Shown here: piece by piece, positions 8,739 to 16,461 of the stretch
Layout: each line of letters begins with the position of its first letter
Numbering within the stretch: position 1 is the first letter of the stretch
NCBI GenBank assembly: GCA_031428975.1
Contig: JANOYR010000263.1
Coordinates: 13,340-77,339, forward strand
Length of the DNA: 64,000 nt
Origin: JAAFIP01 sp031428975
GTDB lineage: Bacteria > Pseudomonadota > Gammaproteobacteria > Burkholderiales > Burkholderiaceae_C
Direction of reading: 5' to 3'
Notes under the pieces: generated by a model
Database searches by the model: none
What the model saw: only the letters and a program-made list of their open reading frames with translations
What the model was told of the DNA's origin: nothing
Made by a program: the position numbers and the translations under genes

Positions 8739-10415
8739 ATGACCGATCGCCCTTGGCTTAGTGCCTACCCTGCAGGCGTTCCTGCTGATGTCAATGTCAG
8801 TGCCTATCCCTCACTTGTTGGCCTATTGGAAGAAAGCTTCCAAAAATTTGCTACGCGCACTGCCTACAGCTTCATGGGAAAAGACACGAGCTATGCGCAA
8901 ATCGACACTTATTCGCAAGCATTTGGGGCGTATTTACAAGGTTTAGGTTTAGTCAAGGGTGACCGCGTTGCACTCATGATGCCCAATGTGCCGCAATACC
9001 CGATTGCGGTTGCAGCGGTGTTGCGTGCAGGTTTTGTGGTGGTCAACGTCAATCCCCTGTACACCCCGCGCGAGCTGGAGCACCAGCTCAAAGACTCTGG
9101 CGCTAAGGCGATTGTGATCATTGAAAATTTTGCGACCACCTTGCAGCAATGCATTGCCAGCACACCCATTAAGCATATGGTGTTGGTTGCCATGGGCGAC
9201 ATGTTGGGCTTACTCAAGGGCGCCGTTGTCAATTATGTGGTGCGCAAAGTCAAAAAAATGGTGCCCGCTTTCAGACTGCCCCATGCAGTGAAATTCAATG
9301 ACGCACTGGCCAAGGGGGCCGGTATGACTTTGGTCAAAGCCAGCCTTAAATCGGATGATATCGCGGTGTTGCAGTACACCGGTGGAACCACGGGCGTTAG
9401 CAAAGGGGCTGTGCTGCTGCATAGCAATATCATTGCCAATGTGATCCAGTCAGAGGCTTGGAACGAGCCCGCGATGCGGCGCATCCCGGCGGGGGAGCAA
9501 TTGGTGGGTGTTGTAGCTTTGCCGCTGTACCATATTTTCGCCTTCACAGTCAGCATGATGCTTGGGATGCGCATGGGTGGCAAAGGTATTTTGATCGCCA
9601 ACCCGCGTGATATTGCTGGCATGCTCAAAGAGCTTTCTCGGCACAAAATCCACACCCTGCCAGCGGTCAACACCCTGTTTAATGGCATGGCAAACCATCC
9701 TGACTTCGACACCGTCGATTGGAGCCATCTGAAAATTTCTGTGGGTGGCGGCATGGCTGTGCAAAGTGCCGTGGCCAAGCTTTGGCTGGAGAAAACGGGA
9801 TGCTCCATTTGCGAAGGCTACGGACTGTCAGAAACATCGCCTTCTGCCAGCTGCAACCCATCTGACAGCTTGGAATACACCGGATCTATAGGAATTCCAT
9901 TGCCGTCCACCTATTTCAAGTGTTTGGACGACGACGGCCTTGAAGTCCCGCTAGGCCAACCGGGCGAAATCGCTATCAAGGGCCCACAAGTCATGGCCGG
10001 CTACTGGCAACGCCCCGACGAAACGGCCAATGTAATGACCGCCGACGGGTACTTCAAGACAGGTGACATCGGCATACAAGATGCCCAAGGGTACTTCAAA
10101 ATTGTCGACCGCAAAAAAGACATGGTGTTGGTCAGCGGCTTCAATGTCTACCCCAACGAGGTAGAGGATGTGGTCAGTAGCCTTGAGGGGGTGATGGAGT
10201 GCGCTGTGGTGGGCGTAGCCGACGAAAAGACCGGTGAGGCAGTCAAACTCGTGATCGTCAAGAAAAGCCCTGAACTGACCGAAGCCCAAGTCAGGGAATA
10301 CTGCCGCGCGAACCTAACGGGCTACAAACAACCCAAAGTTATTGAGTTTCGCACGGAGCTACCTAAAACACCCGTAGGTAAAATTTTGCGGCGTGAATTG
10401 CGCGATAAAAAATAG
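8739..10415 (+). CDS. fadD: long-chain fatty acid-CoA ligase
   Basis: An AMP-forming acyl-CoA synthetase of 558 residues that activates fatty acids for beta-oxidation. The ANL motifs are intact: P-loop YTGGTTGVSKGA (about 212-223), the acyl-binding region GGGMAVQ, EGYGLSETSP, YFKTGDIG with the AMP-binding Asp, the hinge IVDRKKDMVLVSGFNVYP, and the C-terminal catalytic Lys in PKTPVGKILRRELR. Helix segments around VVNVNPLYTPRELEHQL match FadD of proteobacteria. The frame is open from 8619, but ATG 8739 is preceded by ggag and gives the family N-terminus (MTDRPWLSAYPAGVP). It is followed closely by mtnN on the same strand. Confidence 0.93.
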   Translation: MTDRPWLSAYPAGVPADVNVSAYPSLVGLLEESFQKFATRTAYSFMGKDTSYAQIDTYSQAFGAYLQGLGLVKGDRVALMMPNVPQYPIAVAAVLRAGFVVVNVNPLYTPRELEHQLKDSGAKAIVIIENFATTLQQCIASTPIKHMVLVAMGDMLGLLKGAVVNYVVRKVKKMVPAFRLPHAVKFNDALAKGAGMTLVKASLKSDDIAVLQYTGGTTGVSKGAVLLHSNIIANVIQSEAWNEPAMRRIPAGEQLVGVVALPLYHIFAFTVSMMLGMRMGGKGILIANPRDIAGMLKELSRHKIHTLPAVNTLFNGMANHPDFDTVDWSHLKISVGGGMAVQSAVAKLWLEKTGCSICEGYGLSETSPSASCNPSDSLEYTGSIGIPLPSTYFKCLDDDGLEVPLGQPGEIAIKGPQVMAGYWQRPDETANVMTADGYFKTGDIGIQDAQGYFKIVDRKKDMVLVSGFNVYPNEVEDVVSSLEGVMECAVVGVADEKTGEAVKLVIVKKSPELTEAQVREYCRANLTGYKQPKVIEFRTELPKTPVGKILRRELRDKK

Positions 10416-10452
10416 ATGCATTGCTCCAACTAGTGCAAGGGAATCCTTCAGC

Positions 10453-11199
10453 ATGACCACGGCCATCCTCAGCGCCCTGCCAGACGAGCAAACGGGCTTA
10501 CATGCCTTGCTCGACCATCCGCAGTCGGTACAACACGCGGGCAGGCGATTTTTGCAAGGCCGCTTGCATGGCCATGCCGTGGTCTTGGCGTTATCGGGCA
10601 TTGGCAAGGTAGCGGCTGCTACTACGGCTACTGCGCTTGTGGAGCGCTTTGGTGCGCGGCGTATTGTCTTCACCGGGGTGGCGGGCGCAATTGCCAGCCA
10701 CGTGCGGGTGGGCGATGTGGTGCTGGGCAGTGCTTTCATGCAACACGACATGGACGTTTCGCCGCTTTTTCCACGCCACGTCGTCCCCAGCTATGGTCGC
10801 TCGCAGTTTGACGCGGATGAAGCGCTTAATGCTTCACTTTTCATAGCTATAAATGACTACCTACAAGCGTCAAATGGCAAAATAGTCCATCATTTTCGAA
10901 GCCCCACAGTGCACGTAGGATTGATTGCCAGCGGTGACCAATTTGTCAGCAGCTCGGCCGCAGTGCAAAAGTTACGAGCCGAATTACCCAAGGCACTGTG
11001 CGTCGAGATGGAGAGCGCAGCGGTGGCGCAGGTCTGCCACGATTACGCCATTCCATTTGCGGCCATTCGCACGCTGTCAGACCGAGCAGACGATGCAGCC
11101 CATGTCGATTTTGCCAAATTTATACAAACGGTGGCCGGCCCGTATGCCGTGGGCATTATCGGGCAATGGCTAAAAAATCTGCCCTTGCCTGCCGCCTGA
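10453..11199 (+). CDS. mtnN: 5'-methylthioadenosine/S-adenosylhomocysteine nucleosidase
   Basis: A 248-residue nucleoside phosphorylase-fold enzyme that cleaves adenine from MTA and SAH in methyl-group salvage. It contains LSGIGKVAAATTATAL, FTGVAGAI, the purine and ribose residues VEMESAAVAQV (Met-Glu pair) and the catalytic Asp in TLSDRADD. ATG 10453 fits the family start (MTTAILSALPDEQ). Residues about 127-142 correspond to the 46-bp repeat copy B (10831-10876), read through in frame in a surface region before LIASGDQFVS. It lies 37 bases after fadD, possibly in the same transcript, and is convergent with blc. Confidence 0.85.
   Translation: MTTAILSALPDEQTGLHALLDHPQSVQHAGRRFLQGRLHGHAVVLALSGIGKVAAATTATALVERFGARRIVFTGVAGAIASHVRVGDVVLGSAFMQHDMDVSPLFPRHVVPSYGRSQFDADEALNASLFIAINDYLQASNGKIVHHFRSPTVHVGLIASGDQFVSSSAAVQKLRAELPKALCVEMESAAVAQVCHDYAIPFAAIRTLSDRADDAAHVDFAKFIQTVAGPYAVGIIGQWLKNLPLPAA
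10831..10876 (-). repeat. 46-bp palindromic repeat, copy B (inside mtnN)
   Basis: A diverged copy on the minus strand: CATTTGACGCTTG, 16 bases, GCTATG, six bases, GAAGC. Spacing is identical to the other copies but the second half of the stem has decayed. It is wholly within the mtnN frame. Confidence 0.5.
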
Positions 11200-11207
11200 G
11201 AGCGGGC

Positions 11208-11798
11208 TTAGGGCGCGAGTGGGGCGGTTTGAGGCGTTGGCTTAAAGGCTGAACGGTCGAAACCCAAAGCAGCGGCTTTTGCCAAAATACCATCCAGTAC
11301 CGACGCGTTCATCACTGGATTGCGCGCAAGCACCCATGCCAGCTCGCGGCTTGGCACGCCCACCAACACCCATTGGTAGCTGGGATCGAGCGCCAACACC
11401 CAATAGTCGCCATAAAAAGGTCTAAAAAAACTCACTTTGAGCTTGGCATTGCCGCTGCCTTCGACCACTTTGACAAAACCGTCTACGGACTTCACTTCGC
11501 CATTGGCAGTGCGGCACCGGTTGTTCACCATGACTTCGCCCTGGTCAAGGCTGTAACGCGCCTGCGTGTCAGTTGCGCACATCGCTTGGAATTTGTTGGG
11601 CAGAGATGCCACCTCGTACCATGCGCCCATGTAGCGTGGCAAATCCACATTGGCTATGGTGGGTAAGGGCGCGTAGTGGGGGCTGGCGCAGCCAGCGGCC
11701 ATAGCGAATAAAACCAGCGCAGCAGCAACACGGCGCACCCGCAGGCGAAATCCGCGCAATACCGAAGTTGCTAGATGCACGATGTTTGGTGGCATCAT
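11208..11798 (-). CDS. blc: outer-membrane lipocalin lipoprotein (Blc-like)
   Basis: A 196-residue bacterial lipocalin. A signal peptide with arginines and a hydrophobic run ends in the lipobox MAAGC, giving lipidation at about Cys37. The mature part has the lipocalin GxW motif (YMGAWYEVASLPNKFQ) and continues with typical Blc blocks: CRTANGEVKSVDG, KLKVSFFRPFYGDYWVLALD, and WVLARNPVMN. Blc proteins bind fatty acids and lysophospholipids in the outer membrane. The gene is convergent with mtnN, with eight bases between stops. Confidence 0.9.
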   Translation of the reverse strand: MMPPNIVHLATSVLRGFRLRVRRVAAALVLFAMAAGCASPHYAPLPTIANVDLPRYMGAWYEVASLPNKFQAMCATDTQARYSLDQGEVMVNNRCRTANGEVKSVDGFVKVVEGSGNAKLKVSFFRPFYGDYWVLALDPSYQWVLVGVPSRELAWVLARNPVMNASVLDGILAKAAALGFDRSAFKPTPQTAPLAP

Positions 11799-11824
11799 GT
11801 AAATTATTTATATGAAAAATACTG

Positions 11825-11870
11825 CCAATGTCATTGCGTACACGTTATATTAAGCTACTATTTTAGTAGC
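11825..11870 (+). repeat. 46-bp palindromic repeat, copy C
   Basis: CCAATGTCATTGC, 16 bases, then a perfect stem GCTACTA/TAGTAGC (11854-11870). It shares its first 13 bases exactly with the copy inside rsmA. It lies between blc and the ychJ-like gene (both minus strand) and could act as the transcription end of the latter. Confidence 0.75.
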
Positions 11871-11876
11871 AAAAAA

Positions 11877-12284
11877 TTATTCTGCAATTTGTCCGTCAAT
11901 ATACAGCCAGCGGGCATTTTCAAAGCTAAAACGGCTCACTTCATGCATTTTGGCAGCTTTGCCGTTGACTTTGTAGATGGCGAGGAACTCGACCACGCCA
12001 GCCTCCAAGCTTTGCTCGACATGCAAAATACGCAGGCTCACCCATTGCGTAGGCGGCAGTTCTAACTCGCCGGGGGCCGTGCTGGGATGCCAAGTGGCCA
12101 TCAAATATGCAATATCACCCAGCACATAGGCGCTGTAGCGCGAGCGCATGAGTATTTCAGGGCTGGTGGCGTGGCGGCCCATTGCCAGGCCGTCTAGCCA
12201 TTGTCCGCAGCAGGCATCAAACGATTGCGTGCTGCCGCAGGCACATTGGCGCGTGCCATTGAGTTTTAGTTTTTTCAAAATCAT
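11877..12284 (-). CDS. ychJ: YchJ-like SEC-C motif protein
   Basis: A 135-residue protein of the YchJ/UPF0225 family. A Cys-rich SEC-C zinc motif is at the N-terminus (CACGS ... FDACCG, about residues 14-27). It is followed by LMRSRYSAYVLGDIAYLMATWHP, a block conserved in the family, and an NTF2-like beta domain (WVSLRILHVEQ ... VVEFLAIYK). The biochemical function of the family is not established. It lies 14 bases downstream of argC on the same strand. Confidence 0.85.
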   Translation of the reverse strand: MILKKLKLNGTRQCACGSTQSFDACCGQWLDGLAMGRHATSPEILMRSRYSAYVLGDIAYLMATWHPSTAPGELELPPTQWVSLRILHVEQSLEAGVVEFLAIYKVNGKAAKMHEVSRFSFENARWLYIDGQIAE

Positions 12285-12298
12285 CCAAGCCTTGAAAA

Positions 12299-13228
12299 CT
12301 AAACGCCAAGCATCAAGCGCAGATTTTGCACCGCTGCACCGCTCGCACCTTTACCCAAATTGTCCAACCGGGCCACAACCAGCGCATGCGGCTGCGACGG
12401 ATGCGAAAACACCCTGATTTCCAGCGTGTTCGTGCCATTAAGTGCCAGCGCGTCGAGTTTTGTGGCATCGCCCACGGGCACTACTTTCACCCATTCGCTG
12501 CCAGCGTAGTGCGCTTCAAAAGCGGCATGCACATCAGCGGCGCTGGGTGTGCCAGGCAGTAAGTCCAAATGCAAAGGCAGTTGCACCAACATGCCTTGCG
12601 CAAAATTGCCCACACTGGGCACAAAAATCGGGCGACGTGCCAAACCCGTGTGCGCCATGATCTCGGGCACATGCTTGTGCCCCAAACCGAGTGCATAAAG
12701 TTCAAAAGCGGGCGCAGAAGCTTTTTCGTAGGCCTCCATCATTTGACGCCCACCGCCAGAGTAGCCGCTGACTGCGGGCAAACTCACCGCAAAATCTGTC
12801 GGCAGCAAGCCCGAATCAATCAAAGGCCGCAACATAGCGATTGCGCCTGTAGCGTAACAACCCGGGTTGGACACCCGCTGGGCGGATCGCACTGCCGTTT
12901 GCTGCGCTTGGCTAAGCTCAGGAAATCCAAACACCCAATCGGCATGGGTGCGGTGTGCCGTGCTTGCGTCGATAATTTTTGGAGGTTTTATGCCAAATGT
13001 CGCTGCCATGTCGTCAATCATTGCTACTGATTCAATAGCTTGCGTGTCGTGCAAGCACAGCACAACCAAGTCTGCCTGCGCCATCAAGTCACCCTTGGCC
13101 TGTGCATCTTTGCGCAGCTCTGGCGCAATACTGAGCACTTGCACACTGGGCATAGCGGCCAAGCGCTCGCGAATTTGCAGACCCGTGGTGCCGGCTTCGC
13201 CATCGATGAAGATTTTTGCAGTGGACAT
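12299..13228 (-). CDS. argC: N-acetyl-gamma-glutamyl-phosphate reductase (type 2)
   Basis: ArgC catalyses the NADPH-dependent third step of arginine synthesis. At 309 residues it is of the short type 2 form. It shows the N-terminal IFIDGEAGTTGLQI nucleotide-binding stretch, the active-site Cys in SNPGCYATG, SGYSGGG and a conserved His in the IMAHTGL region. The ATG at 13226-13228 matches the family. Residues about 64-79 coincide with a copy of the 46-bp repeat (12994-13039), read in frame between the CLHDTQ strand and IIDAST. It forms a short unit with the ychJ-like gene and is divergent from sucC. Confidence 0.94.
   Translation of the reverse strand: MSTAKIFIDGEAGTTGLQIRERLAAMPSVQVLSIAPELRKDAQAKGDLMAQADLVVLCLHDTQAIESVAMIDDMAATFGIKPPKIIDASTAHRTHADWVFGFPELSQAQQTAVRSAQRVSNPGCYATGAIAMLRPLIDSGLLPTDFAVSLPAVSGYSGGGRQMMEAYEKASAPAFELYALGLGHKHVPEIMAHTGLARRPIFVPSVGNFAQGMLVQLPLHLDLLPGTPSAADVHAAFEAHYAGSEWVKVVPVGDATKLDALALNGTNTLEIRVFSHPSQPHALVVARLDNLGKGASGAAVQNLRLMLGV
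12994..13039 (+). repeat. 46-bp palindromic repeat, copy D (inside argC)
   Basis: CAAATGTCGCTGC, 16 bases, GCTACT, six bases, ATAGC. Length and spacing are exactly those of copies A, C and G. It lies antisense within argC. Confidence 0.6.
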
Positions 13229-13400
13229 GGATCAGAGCCGATTTAAAAGGTAAAAAATAATTGTAAGTTTAGGCACATTTATGGTGCATTGCAACATGAT
13301 ACAGTTGCGGGGCTGTTGTCGGCGGGTAAATGTGTATCAAAACTACACCATTACACCGCTTTTTGTTCATCTTATTCCATCTCGCCCCAGATACGACACT

Positions 13401-14564
13401 ATGAAAATCCATGAGTACCAAGCCAAGGACATCTTGCGCTCTTTTGGCATCCCCGTTCCACGCGGTATTCCTGCGTTCACCGTACAAGAGGCCGTTGAGG
13501 CCGCGCAAAAGTTGGGCGGCCCCGTGTGGGTCGTGAAAGCCCAAATCCACGCAGGTGGACGCGGTAAAGGCGGTGGTGTGAAGCTGGCACGCAGCATTGA
13601 CGAGGTGAAAAAACACGCCAGCGAGATTTTGGGCATGCAGCTCAAAACCGTGCAAACCGGCCCAGAAGGCCAAAAAGTGCGCCGCTTGTTCATCGAAGAC
13701 GGTGCGGACATCCAAAAAGAACTCTATGTATCGGTCGTCACAGACCGCGCCACCCAGCGCGTAGCCTTTATGGCCAGCTCGGAAGGCGGCATGGACATCG
13801 AAGCTGTGGCGCACGACACGCCTGAGAAAATCATCTCTGTTTTTGTCGATCCAGCGCTTGGCCTCACCGCTGAACAAGGCAAAACCTTGTCAGACGGCAT
13901 GACTGTGCCAGCGGGTTCGACGGCCGCTTGCATCGATGTGTTGCAAAAACTCTACAAGTGCTATATGGACACCGATGCGGCCTTGGTCGAAATCAATCCG
14001 CTGGTCTTGGAAGGCAATGGCGGCATCAAAGCCTTGGATGCTAAATTCAACTTTGACAGCAATGCCCTCTTCCGCCACCCAGAAATCGTTACTTTGCGCG
14101 ACTTGGACGAAGAAGATCCGGCCGAGATCGAGGCATCCAAGTTTGACTTGGCCTACATCTCGCTGGACGGCAACATCGGCTGCTTGGTCAATGGTGCAGG
14201 TTTGGCGATGGCCACCATGGACACCATCAAGTTGTATGGCGCAGAACCGGCTAACTTTTTGGACGTGGGCGGCGGCGCAACCCCAGAAAAAGTCACGGAA
14301 GCTTTCAAAATCATGCTGAAAAACCCCAACGTGAAGGCCATCATGGTCAACATTTTTGGCGGCATCATGAAATGCGACACCATTGCCACGGGCATTATCA
14401 CCGCCTGCAAAGCGACCAACCTGAGCGTGCCACTGGTGGTGCGCATGAAGGGCACCAACGAAGACTTGGGCAAGAAGATGTTGGCCGAAAGCGGCCTGCC
14501 GATCATCAGCGCCGACAGCATGGCCGAAGCAGCCCAAAAAGTCGTAGCAGCGGTTCAGGGCTAA
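13401..14564 (+). CDS. sucC: succinyl-CoA ligase (ADP-forming) subunit beta
   Basis: The beta subunit of the TCA-cycle enzyme that interconverts succinyl-CoA and succinate with nucleotide phosphorylation. The 387 residues start MKIHEYQAKDILRSFGIPVPRG and carry the ATP-grasp domain (WVVKAQIHAGGRGKGGGVKL), EINPLV with metal-binding residues, and the C-terminal flavodoxin-like domain (ANFLDVGGGATPEKV, GGIMKCDTIA). ATG 13401 fits the family. The longer frame from 13281 adds an unrelated 40-residue leader and is not favoured. sucD follows after nine bases. Confidence 0.96.
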   Translation: MKIHEYQAKDILRSFGIPVPRGIPAFTVQEAVEAAQKLGGPVWVVKAQIHAGGRGKGGGVKLARSIDEVKKHASEILGMQLKTVQTGPEGQKVRRLFIEDGADIQKELYVSVVTDRATQRVAFMASSEGGMDIEAVAHDTPEKIISVFVDPALGLTAEQGKTLSDGMTVPAGSTAACIDVLQKLYKCYMDTDAALVEINPLVLEGNGGIKALDAKFNFDSNALFRHPEIVTLRDLDEEDPAEIEASKFDLAYISLDGNIGCLVNGAGLAMATMDTIKLYGAEPANFLDVGGGATPEKVTEAFKIMLKNPNVKAIMVNIFGGIMKCDTIATGIITACKATNLSVPLVVRMKGTNEDLGKKMLAESGLPIISADSMAEAAQKVVAAVQG

Positions 14565-14573
14565 GGAGAATTT

Positions 14574-15470
14574 ATGTCAATCTACATCAACAAAAACACC
14601 AAAGTCATCACCCAAGGCATCACTGGCAAAACGGGTCAATTTCACACCGAAAAGTGCCAAGAATACGCCAATGGCAAAAACTGCTTTTTCGCGGGCGTGA
14701 ACCCGAAAAAAGCGGGCGAGAGTATTTTTAACATCCCAATTTACGCCTCGGTGCAAGAAGCCGCCGTGCAAACGGGTGCCACTGTGAGCGTGATTTATGT
14801 GCCGCCTGCCGGTGCAGCCGCCGCCATTTGGGAAGCTGTAGAGGCCAATCTCGATTTGGCCATTTGCATCACCGAAGGCATCCCCGTGCGTGATATGTTG
14901 GAATTGCGCAACCGCATGAAGGCCAAAGAAGCCGCTGGCGGCAAGCGCACCCTGCTACTGGGCCCCAACTGCCCAGGTTTGATCACGCCAGACGAAATCA
15001 AAATCGGTATCATGCCCGGTCACATCCACCGCAAAGGCCGCATTGGAGTGGTCAGCCGCTCTGGCACCCTCACCTATGAGGCTGTGGCGCAACTCACCGA
15101 AATCGGCCTCGGCCAATCCAGCGCAGTCGGTATTGGTGGTGACCCAATCAATGGCCTCAAACACATCGACGTGATGAAGGCCTTTAACGACGACCCAGAC
15201 ACCGACGCAGTCATCATGATTGGCGAAATTGGTGGCCCAGACGAGGCAGATGCAGCCCGCTGGTGCAAAGCCAACATGAAAAAGCCGATTGTGGGCTTTA
15301 TAGCTGGCGTGACAGCACCAGCCGGCAAGCGTATGGGCCACGCTGGCGCGTTAATCAGCGGTGGTGCTGACACTGCCGATGCCAAGCTGGCAGTGATGGA
15401 AGAGTGCGGCTTCACAGTCACGCGCAATCCCTCAGAAATGGCCAAACTGCTTAAAGCGCTGCTCAAATAG
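14574..15470 (+). CDS. sucD: succinyl-CoA ligase subunit alpha
   Basis: The alpha subunit of succinyl-CoA synthetase, 298 residues. The CoA-binding Rossmann domain begins at TKVITQGITGKTGQFHTEKC. The phosphorylated active-site His lies in GHAGALISGG, and SRSGTLTYEAV and GGDPINGL are intact. A strong ribosome site (aaggaga) precedes ATG 14574. It forms the operon sucCD, ended by the terminator at 15534-15565. Confidence 0.97.
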   Translation: MSIYINKNTKVITQGITGKTGQFHTEKCQEYANGKNCFFAGVNPKKAGESIFNIPIYASVQEAAVQTGATVSVIYVPPAGAAAAIWEAVEANLDLAICITEGIPVRDMLELRNRMKAKEAAGGKRTLLLGPNCPGLITPDEIKIGIMPGHIHRKGRIGVVSRSGTLTYEAVAQLTEIGLGQSSAVGIGGDPINGLKHIDVMKAFNDDPDTDAVIMIGEIGGPDEADAARWCKANMKKPIVGFIAGVTAPAGKRMGHAGALISGGADTADAKLAVMEECGFTVTRNPSEMAKLLKALLK

Positions 15471-15533
15471 CCATGTAAGCAGTTTCCGCAGTCAGTTGCT
15501 GGTAAGCGCCGCTAAAATTAAAGCGGCACTGGA

Positions 15534-15565
15534 AGCACCCGCATCCATGGGATCGGGTGCTTTTT
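15534..15565 (+). terminator. Rho-independent terminator after sucCD
   Basis: AGCACCCG and CGGGTGCT form an 8-bp stem around a 12-base loop and are followed directly by TTTT. A smaller hairpin (GCCGCT/AGCGGC, 15508-15527) precedes it. Confidence 0.85.
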
Positions 15566-15589
15566 ATCATTTATAAATGGAGAAATACG

Positions 15590-16291
15590 ATGTTTTTTGG
15601 ACTTGACCTGTCGTCGCCAGCCGTGTGGAGCGCCTTTGGCTCTATTATGTTGGCCAATATTGTGTTGTCGGGTGACAACGCTGTGGTGATTGCTATGGCA
15701 GCACGCTCACTCAAGCCAGAGCAGCAAGGCAAGGCTATTTTTTGGGGCAGCGCAGCGGCTATTGTGATGCGGATTGCGCTGACAATTGTGGCGATCCAAC
15801 TGCTGTCGATGCCGTATTTAAAGCTTATCGGAGCTGTTTTATTGGTCTATATCGGCGTGGATTTGTTAAGCGGTGGCCATGGCGAGGAAGACGATGGCAA
15901 AGAAATCAGTGGGATGGGCGCTGCCATTCGCACGATTTTGATTGCAGACTTAGTCATGAGTTTAGACAATGTCTTGGCTGTAGCCGCAGCGGCTAAAGGT
16001 AACTTGGTGCTGCTTATTGCTGGTTTGCTCGTGAGTATTCCACTGATTATATTTGGCTCTACTTTGCTGATGAAAATCATGGAGCGATTCCCGATTATCA
16101 TCACAATTGGTGCCGCATTACTTGGTTTTCTAGCCGGAGAAATGCTGCTAACTGACCCTGCTGTGGTGGGCTGGTTTGGCAAAATGAGTGAGCAAACGAT
16201 TGTGTTTGCCGGTGTGATTGGTGCAGCTCTGGTCGTCGCACTAGGCACATGGATGCAAAAAAGAAGCAAGGCAAGCTCTTCCGCGCATTGA
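15590..16291 (+). CDS. TerC-family integral membrane protein
   Basis: A 233-residue inner-membrane protein of the TerC/YjbE family. About seven helices carry the two family signatures with acidic residues in the membrane: NIVLSGDNAVVIAMA (about residues 23-37) and IADLVMSLDNVLAVAAAAKG. Members are implicated in manganese or other metal export and tellurium resistance. The substrate here is not shown. ATG 15590 has the ribosome site ggaga at good spacing; the upstream ATG-like frame at 15557 lies in the terminator region. No yybP-ykoY riboswitch could be recognised in the short leader. Confidence 0.88.
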   Translation: MFFGLDLSSPAVWSAFGSIMLANIVLSGDNAVVIAMAARSLKPEQQGKAIFWGSAAAIVMRIALTIVAIQLLSMPYLKLIGAVLLVYIGVDLLSGGHGEEDDGKEISGMGAAIRTILIADLVMSLDNVLAVAAAAKGNLVLLIAGLLVSIPLIIFGSTLLMKIMERFPIIITIGAALLGFLAGEMLLTDPAVVGWFGKMSEQTIVFAGVIGAALVVALGTWMQKRSKASSSAH

Positions 16292-16461
16292 AATTGCCGC
16301 CAATTTGCAACAAAAGGCGGTATCCGTGTGACAAAGTACCTTGTGGTGTCGGCGTACCTCTGTTAACGTAGGCTCAGTAAAGCGTCACGGAGGGTAGATG
16401 CAGCATGCCGCTGCTCTGCTAACTTCTTAGATAGCGCACATTCACATGCGAAAGGCTGGAA

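Noticed and set aside
15476..15589. Possible yybP-ykoY riboswitch before the TerC-family gene
   Set aside because: The leader is short and is occupied by the sucCD terminator; the conserved riboswitch core could not be found.
16292..16330. GCCGCC/GGCGG inverted repeat after the TerC-family gene as a terminator
   Set aside because: The stem is short, the loop is long and no T-run follows; support is too weak to list.
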